From assembly GCA_003577145.1 (NCBI GenBank), contig QEUP01000011.1, positions 84,175 to 148,174 of the forward strand: DNA of 64,000 nt, written 5' to 3'. The position numbers and the translations under genes were made by a program. Shown here piece after piece: positions 35,640 to 45,136 of the stretch. Source of the DNA: Acidobacteriota bacterium. Its GTDB lineage: Bacteria > Actinomycetota > Acidimicrobiia > Acidimicrobiales > Microtrichaceae. Below the pieces are notes generated by a model. That model was not told where the DNA came from. It saw nothing but the letters and a program-made list of their open reading frames with translations, and searched no databases. Within the stretch, counting starts at the first letter, position 1; each line of letters begins with the position of its first letter.

Positions 35640-37217
35640 TCAGCGGTTGAGCCTGGCGTACACGCCCTTGTTCTTCTTGTAGAGGGCCAGGAAGCTCCGG
35701 TACTGGCGGTCGTAGACCTCGCGGTTGGAGGGCTCGGGGAGGTAGGTCCTCAGCGTCTCGACCTTGTCGGGCACCTCCGCCCAGTCGAGACGGCCGAGCG
35801 CGGCGCTGGCCATGATGGCAGCACCCCGGGCGTTGGCGAGGCGGGGCTCTCGCGCCTGGCGCACCGGCCGATCCAACACGTCGGCCATCAGCTGGCACCA
35901 GAGGTCGGACTGGGCTCCGCCACCCACGAAGGTGACGGCCTCGAAGCGGCACCCGGCGAACTTCTCGACGTAGGAATGCATCCAGCGGGTGTTGTACGCG
36001 ACCCCTTCGAACACGGCCCGCACGAGATGGGCCCGGTTGGTGGTAAGCGACAGGTTGAAGAAGCCGCCTCGGGTGACATGGTCGTCGACCGGCGTGCGCT
36101 CCCCGTTCAGCCACGGCGTGTAGATCACACCTCCGGCGCCGGGCGGCACTCCGGCAGCGGTCTCGTTGAGGAGCTCCAGCGCGTCTTCCGGCGCATCCAC
36201 GACCGAAAGGTGGTCGTCGGGATAGAGCACGTTGTCGACGAGATGGGTCAGGCAGGCTCCCGCCGTGTCCTGCTCGCACGCCACCAGGTAGCGACCGGGG
36301 ACGCCGGAGGGGAGAGTGGTGATGGTGTGCAACACGTCGGTCTTCTTCTCGCCGACGTGGCAGCTCAGCCACGAGGACGTGCCGACGTACAGGTGAGCCG
36401 CCCGGTCCTCGACCGCACCGGAGCCGACTGCAGCCGAGTTCGTGTCCGGTGTGCCGGTGACCACCTGCGCCGTCGGGGGGATCCCGAGCCGGCGCGCCAC
36501 CTCGGGCTGGACCGTCCCCAGGACCGAGCCCGTGGGAACCAGTTCCGGGAGCTTCCCGCCGTCGATGCCGGCGAGGTCCAACAACTCGGGCACGTAGGCG
36601 ACCTCGGTCAGATCGCGGATGTCGGCGACCCAGGTTCCGGCGATCGTGTCGAACGAGGCGGCCTTGCGCCCCGTCAACCGCATGTTCAGGTAGTCCATGG
36701 GCTCGAGGAAGGTGTCGGTCGCCTCGTACACCTCGGGTAGCTCGTTCTTGAACCACAGCATGTGCCCGAGGGAGTCCTTCCCGGTGAGGGAAGGGGCACC
36801 GGCGGTGTAGCGGAGCCACTTGCGGATCTTGCGAGGGTCATAACCCGCTACCCGCAAGGGGCCCCCGGCCAGGGCCCGGGCGTACGGTGCTCCCCGCGCG
36901 TCCATCCAGATGAGCGCGTTGTGCAGGTGGCTGCCTGCGGCATCCACCGCCACAGTCCCCATCCACTGCGCGGTGACGCTCACCGCGATGATGCTCTCGG
37001 CCGGTACGAGCGAGCGCGCCATGAGGCGCCGCGCCGCCGTGACGATCGATGACCACCACTCCTCGGGGTCCTGCTCGGCCGCTCCACCCCCGCCGAGGAG
37101 CAGGCGGTTGGACTCCACCTCGTGGCCGACGATGCCCCCGTCGGTATCGGCGAGGGCGACCTTGGGGCCCCCGGTCCCGAGGTCGATGGCGAGGATGTAC
37201 CGGCTGTGATCGTCCAC
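35640..37217 (-). CDS. FGGY-family carbohydrate kinase (xylulokinase-like)
   Basis: 525 residues. ATP-binding IDLGTGGPKVALAD at the N-terminus, MDARG, the second FGGY phosphate motif in GTSSWLSC, and VTFVGGGAQSDLWCQLMADV, the conserved adenosine region. Xylulokinase or a related sugar/polyol kinase is likely; substrate cannot be fixed. GTG at 37217 with GGAG five bases upstream; GTG 37235 is an alternative. No sugar transporter or isomerase lies nearby. Confidence 0.88.
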   Translation of the reverse strand: MDDHSRYILAIDLGTGGPKVALADTDGGIVGHEVESNRLLLGGGGAAEQDPEEWWSSIVTAARRLMARSLVPAESIIAVSVTAQWMGTVAVDAAGSHLHNALIWMDARGAPYARALAGGPLRVAGYDPRKIRKWLRYTAGAPSLTGKDSLGHMLWFKNELPEVYEATDTFLEPMDYLNMRLTGRKAASFDTIAGTWVADIRDLTEVAYVPELLDLAGIDGGKLPELVPTGSVLGTVQPEVARRLGIPPTAQVVTGTPDTNSAAVGSGAVEDRAAHLYVGTSSWLSCHVGEKKTDVLHTITTLPSGVPGRYLVACEQDTAGACLTHLVDNVLYPDDHLSVVDAPEDALELLNETAAGVPPGAGGVIYTPWLNGERTPVDDHVTRGGFFNLSLTTNRAHLVRAVFEGVAYNTRWMHSYVEKFAGCRFEAVTFVGGGAQSDLWCQLMADVLDRPVRQAREPRLANARGAAIMASAALGRLDWAEVPDKVETLRTYLPEPSNREVYDRQYRSFLALYKKNKGVYARLNR

Positions 37218-37373
37218 GAGGGCTCCGCTCTCCACGCGCGGGGAAGTACAGGGACGCCACGATGCTGTCGTGGCCGGGTGCGCGCTGACAAGCCCGGCGG
37301 GACGCGGGGCCAGGGTCGGCTGACCCAATCGGGGCTGTGGCTCGGGACCCCGCCAGATTGGGCCGGACATCCC

Positions 37374-37622
37374 ATGGACGGTGGCGCTGGAGCGGTCGAT
37401 CCACAGGGTGTGACGAACGACGGCGGCGTTCACACCGAGTTCCATCCCGGCATGGCGGTATTGGTCGACAACGACGGCTGGTGGGCCGACGCCGAGGTCA
37501 CCTTCATCGTCCCCACCGACAGCGGCGTGATCGTGCACTTCCGCATCGACGTCGCGCACAACGAGGTCGTGCGCGGTTCGCTGCGCCTGCCCGAGGACAG
37601 CACCCGTATCGGCCCCCGCTGA
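37374..37622 (+). CDS. Small hypothetical beta-rich protein
   Basis: 82 residues from ATG 37374 or 70 from GTG 37410; both have weak ribosome-binding sites. The body (FHPGMAVLVDNDGWWADAEV, DSGVIVHFRI) reads as a run of short strands like a PilZ/SH3-like barrel, but no family motif is certain. It runs divergently from the FGGY kinase and toward the glutamine-synthetase-like gene. Function unknown. Confidence 0.5.
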   Translation: MDGGAGAVDPQGVTNDGGVHTEFHPGMAVLVDNDGWWADAEVTFIVPTDSGVIVHFRIDVAHNEVVRGSLRLPEDSTRIGPR

Positions 37623-37768
37623 ACTGAACCAGCGCGGTCGTCGGTGAGGATCTCCGGTCGATACCGCTCTTCGGCCGGGGGGACATGGGGAGGTAGTGTC
37701 CTCTCGGCATGTGCGAAAGGCCCTTCAAGGACTCGGAAGAGCATGCGTTTGTTGGCAGGAGGATGACG

Positions 37769-39151
37769 ATGGCCGGTCGGGGTAGGGGGATGCTCGACGT
37801 GGCGGAGCTCCGACGCCTGGTCGACGTAGGTGAGATCGATACCGTCGTCGTCGGCTTCCCCGACCTCTACGGCCGTCTGATGGGCAAGCGATTCGATGCC
37901 GAGTACTTCCTCGATCACGGCGCCGAGCACGGTACCCATGCCTGCGACTACCTGCTCACCGTCGACATGGAGATGGAGCCCGTCCCCGGCTACCGCTACG
38001 CCAACTGGGAGGAGGGCTACGGCGACCTCCACATGGCTCCCGACCTCCCGACGCTGCGGCTAGCCACCTGGCTGGACCGCACGGCTCTGGTGATATGCGA
38101 CACCGAGGACGAGGCGACCCACCAGCCGGTCGCGGTCGCACCCCGGTCGATCCTCAGGGCCCAGATCGCCGCCGCCGGAAGCGCCGGGTTCGACGCCGTT
38201 GCAGCATCCGAGCTCGAGTACTACATCTTCCGGAACAGCTACCGCGAAGCGGCCGAACTCGCATATACGGGTCTCACCCCGATGGGTTGGTACATCGAGG
38301 ACTACCACCTGCTGCAACCGGTCCGCGAGGAGCACTTCACCGCGGCGGTCCGCCGCCACTTGCGCGACTCGGGTATCCCGGTGGAGAACAGCAAGGGCGA
38401 ATGGGGCAAGGGCCAGCACGAGCTGAACGTCCGGTACGCGGATGTGCTCGAGATGGCCGACCGTCACGTCATCTTCAAGCAGTGCCTCAAGGAGACAGCC
38501 GAGCTGCTCGACATGTCGGTGACGTTCATGGCCAAGCCCCGATCCGGCGCCGCCGGGTCGAGCTGTCACGTCCACCTCAGCCTCTGGTCCGGTGACGACA
38601 ACGCCTTCGCCGGCAACGACCGGGTCGGACGGATCGACTGCTCGGATCACTTCCGCCACTTCCTCGGCGGCTGGATGGCTCACGTCCCTGATCTGATGGT
38701 GTTCTACGCATCCAACGTGAACAGCTACAAGCGCTACGAGGACGGGTCGTGGGCGCCGACGCGCCTCGCCTGGAGCTACGACAACCGGACCGCGGGGTTC
38801 CGTGTTGTCGGTAGCGGCGACAGCCTCCGGATCGAGTGCCGCATCCCGGGCGCCGACTGCAACCCCTACCTCGTGTACGCGGCCGCGCTCGCGTCAGGGC
38901 TCGACGGCATAGCCAACCGCATCGAACCGCCACCGATCTTCGAAGGCGACGCCTACCGGGCCGAGGAGATCCCGCTGGTCCCGCGCTCGCTGCGCGACGC
39001 CACGGAGCTGTTCGCCGCCAGCGACTTCGCCAGGCAGGCTTTCGGGGACGAGGTAGTCGACCACTACACGCACTTCTTCCGGGTCGAACAAGACGCCTAC
39101 GACCGGGCTGTGACCGACTGGGAACGCGGCCGCTACTTCGAGCGGATCTGA
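37769..39151 (+). CDS. Glutamine synthetase-like gamma-glutamyl-amine ligase (GlnA4/PuuA type)
   Basis: 460 residues. GS-fold marks are present: ELEYYIF, WGKGQHELNVRYADVL, AAGSSCHVHLSLW, and the Arg-rich APTRLAWSYDNRTAGFRV; the length and the lack of an adenylylation-type tail fit the GlnA3/GlnA4/PuuA branch that joins glutamate to an amine using ATP. GlnA4 of Streptomyces acts on ethanolamine. AGGAGG lies six bases before the ATG at 37769, which decides the start over the upstream ATGs at 37709 and 37763. Followed within 17 bases by SDR, ALDH and amidotransferase genes, which complete a degradation route. Confidence 0.87.
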   Translation: MAGRGRGMLDVAELRRLVDVGEIDTVVVGFPDLYGRLMGKRFDAEYFLDHGAEHGTHACDYLLTVDMEMEPVPGYRYANWEEGYGDLHMAPDLPTLRLATWLDRTALVICDTEDEATHQPVAVAPRSILRAQIAAAGSAGFDAVAASELEYYIFRNSYREAAELAYTGLTPMGWYIEDYHLLQPVREEHFTAAVRRHLRDSGIPVENSKGEWGKGQHELNVRYADVLEMADRHVIFKQCLKETAELLDMSVTFMAKPRSGAAGSSCHVHLSLWSGDDNAFAGNDRVGRIDCSDHFRHFLGGWMAHVPDLMVFYASNVNSYKRYEDGSWAPTRLAWSYDNRTAGFRVVGSGDSLRIECRIPGADCNPYLVYAAALASGLDGIANRIEPPPIFEGDAYRAEEIPLVPRSLRDATELFAASDFARQAFGDEVVDHYTHFFRVEQDAYDRAVTDWERGRYFERI

Positions 39152-39168
39152 CGGATCGGAGCGGGGAC

Positions 39169-39966
39169 ATGAGACTCGAGGACAAGGTCGCGTTGATCAC
39201 CGGCGCCGGTAGCGGGATCGGGCGCGAGTCGGCGCTGCTCTTCGCCTCGGAAGGCGCGTCGGTGATGGCGGTGGACCTCGACGAGGATGCCAACGCCGAC
39301 ACCGTCGCCGAGGTCCGGGCCCGGGGTGGAACGGCGGCCGCATCGCACGCCGACGTGTCGCACGCCGACGATGCCCGCTCCATGATCGAAGACGCCGAGG
39401 CCACCTTCGGCAGGCTCGATGTGCTCTTCAACAACGCAGGGATCAGCCACGCTGACGATGCCGACGCGGTCGGCACCGAGGAGGTGGTATGGGACCTCAC
39501 CATGGACGTGAACGTCAAGGGCGTCTGGCTCGGTTGCAAGTTCGGGATCCCGGCGTTGCGGCGATCCGGTGGCGGCTCGATCATCAACACCGCGTCGTTC
39601 GTGGCGTTGATGGGTGCGGCGACGCCACAGCTCGCCTACACCGCCAGCAAGGGCGCGGTCCTTTCCATGACGAGGGAGCTGGCGGTCATCCACGCCCGCG
39701 AGGGCATCCGGGTCAACGCGTTGTGCCCCGGTCCGCTCAACACCGAACTGCTGATGAAGTACCTCGACACACCGGACAAGAAGCAGCGCCGGCTCGTCCA
39801 CATACCCATGGGCCGTTTCGGCGAGGCCGCCGAGATGGCCCGAGCGGCTCTCTACCTGGCTTCGGACGAGTCCTCCTATGTGACAGGGACGGCGTTCACC
39901 GTCGACGGCGGCATCACCGCCGCCTACGTGACCCCCGATGCCATCGCCCCCGAGGCGTCACCATGA
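39169..39966 (+). CDS. SDR family oxidoreductase
   Basis: 265 residues, classical SDR: TGAGSGIG near residues 11-18, NNAG, serine in NTASF, YTASK active site, PGPLNTELL. ATG 39169 after GGAGCGGGG. Its stop overlaps the ATG of the ALDH (ATGA). In a gamma-glutamylation pathway it would oxidise the hydroxyl of a gamma-glutamylated amino alcohol to the aldehyde; this fills the place that the flavin oxidase PuuB has in putrescine breakdown. That role is inferred from order alone. Confidence 0.87.
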   Translation: MRLEDKVALITGAGSGIGRESALLFASEGASVMAVDLDEDANADTVAEVRARGGTAAASHADVSHADDARSMIEDAEATFGRLDVLFNNAGISHADDADAVGTEEVVWDLTMDVNVKGVWLGCKFGIPALRRSGGGSIINTASFVALMGAATPQLAYTASKGAVLSMTRELAVIHAREGIRVNALCPGPLNTELLMKYLDTPDKKQRRLVHIPMGRFGEAAEMARAALYLASDESSYVTGTAFTVDGGITAAYVTPDAIAPEASP

Positions 39967-41417
39967 CCGGCACCGGGGACCTCGAGGGCCTGCTCATCGA
40001 CGGGGAGCGCGTGCCCGCCTCGGACGGCACGGAGGCCCCGGTGCTCGACCCCTCAACCGGTTCGCAGATCGCGTCGGTTGCCGCGGCCACCCATGCCGAC
40101 ATGGCACAGGCCGTCGACACCGCCCATCGAAGGTTCAGCGAAGGCTCATGGAGAAGCCGGTCGCCCCGCGACCGTGGCGCTGCTCTGCAGCGGCTCTCGG
40201 TCCTCGTTGCCGACAACCTCGAGCGCCTGGCGGGGATCGAATCCGCCAACGCGGGCAAGCCCATCGCCGCCGCACGCGGCGAGATCGGGGCGGTCGCCCG
40301 TACCTTCGAGTACTACGCCGGCGCGGTCGACAAGTTCGCCGGCCAGACACTCCCTGCCTCCGCACCCGGGACCTTGCTCACCTTCCGCGAGCCGATCGGC
40401 GTGTGCGCGGCCATCGTCCCCTGGAACTTCCCACTGGTGATCACCGCCTGGAAGGTCGCCCCCGCTCTGGCGATGGGGAACTCGGTCGTCGTCAAGCCCG
40501 CCGGGGTCACCCCGCTCAGCGCCCTCGCCCTGGGTGATCTCGCGCTCGAGGCCGGCGTTCCCCCGGGGGTCCTCAACGTGGTCCCCGGCGCCGGTTCGGT
40601 GGTGGGAGAGGTGCTGGTACGCCACCCGCTGGTACGCAAGATCTCCTTCACGGGTTCCACCGAGATAGGCGCCGGGGTGATGGCCACGGCCGCGGCAGGC
40701 ATCAAGCGGGTGTCGCTCGAGCTCGGCGGCAAGTCGGCCAGCCTGGTGTTCGCCGACGCCGACCCCGACTCGTGCGTGGAGTCCTCGGTCTTCGCCGTGT
40801 TCGACAACGCCGGCCAGGACTGCTGCGCTCGCAGCCGCATCCTGGTGGAACGCGGCTTCTTCGACGAGTTCGTCAGCCGCTTCGTGGCGCGAGCCGAGTC
40901 CCTCCGGGTTGGCCCCACCGCCAGCGACGACACCGAGATGGGCCCGCTCATCACCCCCGCCCAGCGGGAGTCCGTCGAGCGCTACCTGCAGATCGGCCAG
41001 GAAGAGGGTGCCCGGGTGCTGTGTGGCGGTGATCGTCCCACCGGTGCGCTTGGCCGGGGCAACTACCTCAGCCCGGCCGTGTGCGTCGACGCCGCCCGCG
41101 ACAGTCGGCTGATGCAGGAGGAGATCTTCGGACCGGTGGTCGCGATCAGCGCCTTCGACGACGAGGACGAAGCGGTCTCGCTGGCCAACGACTCCGTGTA
41201 CGGGCTTTCGGGCTCGGTGTGGACACGTGATCTCGCCCGTGCGCTTCGCCTGGTCCGCCGCCTCGACACGGGGATGATCTCGGTGAACTCGTCGAGCAGT
41301 GTCCACATCGAGGCCCCTTTCGGCGGGGTCAAGCACAGCGGTCTCGGGCGGGAGCAGGGCATGGTCGCGCTGGAGCACTACAGCGAGTACAAGTCGGTCT
41401 TCGTCGCCGATGCCTGA
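39963..41417 (+). CDS. Aldehyde dehydrogenase (NAD(P)-dependent)
   Basis: 484 residues. Catalytic Glu in LELGGKSASLVFAD, catalytic Cys in DNAGQDCCARSR, and EIFGPVVAI near the end. PWNFPLVITAWKVAPALAMG is the cofactor-binding part. Betaine-aldehyde or gamma-aminobutyraldehyde-type by general wording. Coupled by ATGA to the SDR and 15 bases before the amidotransferase, so it most likely oxidises the gamma-glutamyl aldehyde to the acid. Confidence 0.92.
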   Translation: MTGTGDLEGLLIDGERVPASDGTEAPVLDPSTGSQIASVAAATHADMAQAVDTAHRRFSEGSWRSRSPRDRGAALQRLSVLVADNLERLAGIESANAGKPIAAARGEIGAVARTFEYYAGAVDKFAGQTLPASAPGTLLTFREPIGVCAAIVPWNFPLVITAWKVAPALAMGNSVVVKPAGVTPLSALALGDLALEAGVPPGVLNVVPGAGSVVGEVLVRHPLVRKISFTGSTEIGAGVMATAAAGIKRVSLELGGKSASLVFADADPDSCVESSVFAVFDNAGQDCCARSRILVERGFFDEFVSRFVARAESLRVGPTASDDTEMGPLITPAQRESVERYLQIGQEEGARVLCGGDRPTGALGRGNYLSPAVCVDAARDSRLMQEEIFGPVVAISAFDDEDEAVSLANDSVYGLSGSVWTRDLARALRLVRRLDTGMISVNSSSSVHIEAPFGGVKHSGLGREQGMVALEHYSEYKSVFVADA

Positions 41418-41432
41418 TCAGGGAGCAGGCGA

Positions 41433-42137
41433 TTGAGGCTCGGTCTGCTGGTCTGTGACTCGGTGGCCGAGGAGCTCAGGCCCGTCCACGGCGACTACCC
41501 GGAGATGTTCAACTCCCTGTTCGCCGCGGCGCCGGAGGTCGACCTCGTCACCTACGACGTCAGGGTGGGAACCTACCCCAGCCGTCTCGATGACTGCGAT
41601 GCCTACATCACCACCGGCTCCCGCCTCTCGGCCTACGACGACGAGCCCTGGATAACGGAGCTGGAGCGCTTCATTCGCCAACTCGACGAGGCTCGCCACC
41701 CGTTGGTCGGGATCTGCTTCGGCCACCAGTTGATGGCGCAGGCGCTGGGCGGGATCGTCAGGCAGTCCGACAAGGGTTGGGGCATGGGGGTCAGGCGCGC
41801 TGTCGTGGTAGGCCGCGAAGGGTGGATGCAGCCCCGGCTCGACGAGCTGGCGCTTCACATGAGCCACCGCGACCAGGTCGAGGAACTGCCCGAGCGCGCA
41901 CGGCTGCTGGCGACCAGCGCTCACTGTGCGGTAGCCGCCTTCGCCGTCGGCGACCACTTCCTTGCGATCCAGGGACACCCCGAGTTCGACCAGGACTACA
42001 TGGCGGCGCTGATCCGACGACGCGCTGACATCGTCGGATCAGATGCGGCCCGAGCAGCCCTGGCCACGATCGGAGAGGAGACCCACGAACAGGTGGTCAT
42101 AGCCTGGGTCCTGAACTTCGTTTCCGCGCGAAGCTGA
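41433..42137 (+). CDS. Class I glutamine amidotransferase-like hydrolase
   Basis: 234 residues. Catalytic triad visible: Cys in GICFGHQLM, His and Glu in IQGHPEFD. TTG start at 41433 with GGAG upstream, 15 bases after the ALDH stop. In the Puu pathway PuuD, a related class I enzyme, hydrolyses the gamma-glutamyl bond at the last step; this gene is the natural candidate for that job. It could also be a stand-alone GMP-synthase-like amidotransferase. Confidence 0.85.
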   Translation: MRLGLLVCDSVAEELRPVHGDYPEMFNSLFAAAPEVDLVTYDVRVGTYPSRLDDCDAYITTGSRLSAYDDEPWITELERFIRQLDEARHPLVGICFGHQLMAQALGGIVRQSDKGWGMGVRRAVVVGREGWMQPRLDELALHMSHRDQVEELPERARLLATSAHCAVAAFAVGDHFLAIQGHPEFDQDYMAALIRRRADIVGSDAARAALATIGEETHEQVVIAWVLNFVSARS

Positions 42138-42168
42138 ACCAGCAACCGAAGAAGCAGGAGTAGCACCG

Positions 42169-42879
42169 GTGCGCGCGCTGTCGGTCATCCACGAGCCTAC
42201 CTGCCACCTCGGCACCATCCGCGACCGCCTCGATGAGCGCGGTGTATCGATCACCGAGCACCTCGTCACATCCGATTCGGCGCGACCCGAATCGCACAGC
42301 CCCTTCCCCGATCCCTTCGACTTCGACTTCATGCTGGTCATGGGTGCGAGCTACTCGCTCAACGACCACGCGAGCATCAGAACATGGATCGACCGCGAGC
42401 TCGAGATGTTGGGGAATGCCGCGATCGGCGAGGTGCCCATGCTGGCGGTGTGCTTCGGCGCGCAGGCGCTGGCCGCGGCCCTCGGTGGTGAGGTCACCCC
42501 GGCGACTCCCCCCGAGATCGGCTGGTACGAGGTCACCTCCATGCGACCCGAGTTGATCGCGCCCGGGCCGTGGTTCCAGTGGCACACCGATCGCTTCTCG
42601 GTCCCGCCGGGTGCCACCGAGCTCGCCTGCACCAGCCATCACCCGCAGGCATTCGTCTACCGGCGCGCCCTGGCGGTGCAGTTCCATCCCGAGATCACCC
42701 CGGGGCAGATGGAGACCTGGCTGCGGTTGTCGGGCACCGAGGAGTGGGACGAGGTCGGCGCCGATGTCGAGGAGGTTCTCGCGGAGTCCCGTGCTCGCCG
42801 CCACGCCAGCGCGGCCGCCTGCGCCGTCCTCGTCGACCGCTTCATCGACACCTTCGTCAGGGCCGATCGTCCACGCTGA
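42169..42879 (+). CDS. Second class I glutamine amidotransferase-like hydrolase
   Basis: 236 residues, GTG start. Triad kept: Cys in AVCFGAQALAAALGG (Ala where His is usual after FG), His and Glu in VQFHPEIT. It differs a good deal from the neighbour 31 bases upstream, so it is not a recent duplicate. Two hydrolases may act on different gamma-glutamyl intermediates, or one may feed ammonia to a partner outside the cluster. Confidence 0.85.
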   Translation: MRALSVIHEPTCHLGTIRDRLDERGVSITEHLVTSDSARPESHSPFPDPFDFDFMLVMGASYSLNDHASIRTWIDRELEMLGNAAIGEVPMLAVCFGAQALAAALGGEVTPATPPEIGWYEVTSMRPELIAPGPWFQWHTDRFSVPPGATELACTSHHPQAFVYRRALAVQFHPEITPGQMETWLRLSGTEEWDEVGADVEEVLAESRARRHASAAACAVLVDRFIDTFVRADRPR

Positions 42880-43045
42880 GGAAGCGGGGTCGGGCGTGCC
42901 TCGGTCGACCGCTCGCCTGAGCGGGTCGCTCCGCCCGCAGCCTCGACCTCGGTCGGTGCAGGCGCGGGGGAACCTTTGCGGTGGCAACCGCATCTGATTG
43001 GCCGAAGAGACGCAAGTCACAGGAGCCGAGAGGAGGTCGATCAAG

Positions 43046-43243
43046 ATGGAACCGGTCCTGGTCACGCTGAAGGAACAAGCAGTACCGAGCTTGGTCGAGT
43101 CCGAGCTCCGGCAGGCGGGGATGATCGTGCGGCGGACCTACGCCAACCTCGGCGTCATCGCCTGCAACGCCGACACCGGCATGCAGACCGCTGTCAGGGC
43201 GATGAGCGGAGTGCTCGAGGTCGAGTACGACTGGTCGAACTGA
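43046..43243 (+). CDS. Small I9-inhibitor-like protein, copy A
   Basis: 65 residues, AGGAGG nine bases before ATG 43046. Starts MEPVLVTLKEQAVPS and ends with GVLEVEYDWSN; the alternating strand-helix-strand pattern and the phrase NLGVIAC resemble the ferredoxin-like peptidase inhibitor I9/propeptide fold. A clear paralogue lies at 45137-45340, on the far side of the esterase. Function unknown; might be an inhibitor or chaperone for an exported enzyme, though it lacks a signal peptide. Confidence 0.7.
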   Translation: MEPVLVTLKEQAVPSLVESELRQAGMIVRRTYANLGVIACNADTGMQTAVRAMSGVLEVEYDWSN

Positions 43244-43300
43244 TCACGCAGTCGCCGGCGGCTGTGGTGGAACAGGGAACTGCCACTACCTTCGGTTCCG

Positions 43301-44977
43301 ATGAGGTCAGCGAAGCATCGCCTGGGCCCGCTGGTCGTGTGCGCCCTCCTGGCGCTCGCCGGATGCTCCGGGGCCGCCGGGGGCAGCTCCGAGCAGGCCG
43401 ACTCCGCCCTTGGCCCCGCCGAAGAGGAGGAACCACCCGCCGGCAGCACGACCGCACCCCTGGATGATTCGGACCCGGCGGTAATGTCTCCGTCTGTGGC
43501 GATCGGCGCGGTCCCACCCAGTGCTGACACCACCTCCGGACCGGTGAGCGGGCTCGGTGTCGAGGGCGTCGCCGCCTTCCTCGGGATCCCTTTCGCCTCT
43601 CCACCGGTCGGCGACCTGCGCTGGAAGTCCCCCGAGAAGCCCGCCCCCTGGCGCGAGCCCGTCTCGGCGGTCTCGGCGGCACCGCCGTGCCTGCAAGCCG
43701 CGGGTCTCGACGGTGAGACGATGGGCAGCGAGGACTGCCTCTACCTGAACGTCTACGCTCCCGCCGAGACCGACGGGCCGGCGCCGGTGATGGTGTGGCT
43801 GCACGGAGGCCGCTTCACCGCAGGGTCAGCGGCAACCGAGAACGGCGCCACGATCGCCCGCGAGACCGGCACGGTCGTGGTGGTCCCGGCCTATCGGTTG
43901 GGTGCGCTGGGCTTCCTGGCGCTGCCCGAGCTCTCCGCGGAGGTACCGGGGCATCCCGGCTCGGGGAACTTCGGTCTCGAGGACCAGGTCCTCGCCCTGG
44001 AATGGGTGCGCGACAACATCGCCGCCTTCGGGGGCGATCCCGGCAACGTCACCCTCGCCGGTGTCTCAGCCGGTGGCTGGAGCGTGTGCGCCCATTTGGC
44101 ATCCCCGCACAGCAGGGGTCTGTTCCAGCGAGCGGTGATGCAGAGCGCGCCGTGCGGGCTGCCGTTGCGCGAGCTGGTCCCGGCCGAGGCCAGCGGTGTC
44201 GGGTTCGCCGCAGACCTCGGGTGCGGGGAGGAGCCGGGGCGGCTGTCGTGCCTGCGCTCGGTGCCTGCACACGAGCTGGCCGCAGCAGGGCCGGCCGGCA
44301 ACACGTTGACCTTCGGCGAGGACGGCGACTGGGGACCCACGGTCGACGGCTGGATCCTGCCCGAGCAGCCTCTCGACGCCTTCCGCGCCGGCGAGCCCGA
44401 CGCGATGCCGGTGCTGATGGGGTCGACGTCTGACGAGGGGGATGTGTTGTTGGCGCTCGTCGGTGAGGTCAGCGACGCCGAGCTGCTCACCTACCTCACC
44501 CGCTACACCGGATCGGCCGACGTCGCCTCCGAGGCCGCCGCTCTCTACCCGCCTGAGCAATACGGCGATGCGGCTCACAGGCTGTCCTCGGTGATCACCG
44601 ACTGGCTGTTCACCTGCCCCACACGTTCGGCGGCAACCGCGCTCGCCGAGCATCAGCCGGTGTACCTGTACGAGTTCTCCTACGACGACCCGGACATGCC
44701 GCTGGGTGCGCTTCACTCCTCCGACGTCAGCTTCGTCTTCGGCACACCGCCCGAGGGTTTGCCTTTCGACGCGACCGAGTCGGCGCTGTCCCGCGCCATG
44801 CTCGAAGCGTGGGCTGCGTTCTCCGCCAGCGGCGACCCGGGATCGGTGGGCGGGCTCGATTGGCCCACCTACGACCCGACCACAGGCGCTCACGTCGTCT
44901 TCGGCAGCGACGTCACCACCTCGTCCGGGTACGGGGAGCAGGCCTGTGACTTCTGGGACCGGCTCGCCCGACGGTGA
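43301..44977 (+). CDS. Type B carboxylesterase, lipoprotein
   Basis: 558 residues. Signal peptide with lipobox LALAGC (Cys22) then a 45-residue acidic/Thr-rich linker, so the enzyme is tethered outside the cell. Type B marks: SEDCLYLNVYAP, oxyanion HGGRFTAG, nucleophile GVSAGG, LHSSDVSFVFG with the catalytic His. Would hydrolyse exogenous esters. 57 bases after the small I9-like gene. Confidence 0.9.
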   Translation: MRSAKHRLGPLVVCALLALAGCSGAAGGSSEQADSALGPAEEEEPPAGSTTAPLDDSDPAVMSPSVAIGAVPPSADTTSGPVSGLGVEGVAAFLGIPFASPPVGDLRWKSPEKPAPWREPVSAVSAAPPCLQAAGLDGETMGSEDCLYLNVYAPAETDGPAPVMVWLHGGRFTAGSAATENGATIARETGTVVVVPAYRLGALGFLALPELSAEVPGHPGSGNFGLEDQVLALEWVRDNIAAFGGDPGNVTLAGVSAGGWSVCAHLASPHSRGLFQRAVMQSAPCGLPLRELVPAEASGVGFAADLGCGEEPGRLSCLRSVPAHELAAAGPAGNTLTFGEDGDWGPTVDGWILPEQPLDAFRAGEPDAMPVLMGSTSDEGDVLLALVGEVSDAELLTYLTRYTGSADVASEAAALYPPEQYGDAAHRLSSVITDWLFTCPTRSAATALAEHQPVYLYEFSYDDPDMPLGALHSSDVSFVFGTPPEGLPFDATESALSRAMLEAWAAFSASGDPGSVGGLDWPTYDPTTGAHVVFGSDVTTSSGYGEQACDFWDRLARR

Positions 44978-45051
44978 GGCCTCCCCCATGATCCGGGGAC
45001 CGTCGAGCCGTGCCCGGGCGGTTCATCGGTCCGGAAATGAACGGGGGTGAC

Positions 45052-45080
45052 TTGTTACAGTCTGATGACATCTGTAACAA
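45052..45080 (+). promoter_or_regulatory. Operator-like palindrome TTGTTACAG-N11-CTGTAACAA
   Basis: Nine-base perfect arms (45052-45060 and 45072-45080) in a locally AT-rich patch. The arms also form a plausible promoter: TTGTTA as -35 and TAACAAT as -10 with 17 bases between, so a dimer bound here would block it. The next gene starts 56 bases downstream. Confidence 0.7.
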
Positions 45081-45136
45081 TATGTGGGTCGGGCATCACA
45101 GTCATCGACCACGAGAAGCAACGAGGAGCCACGGCA

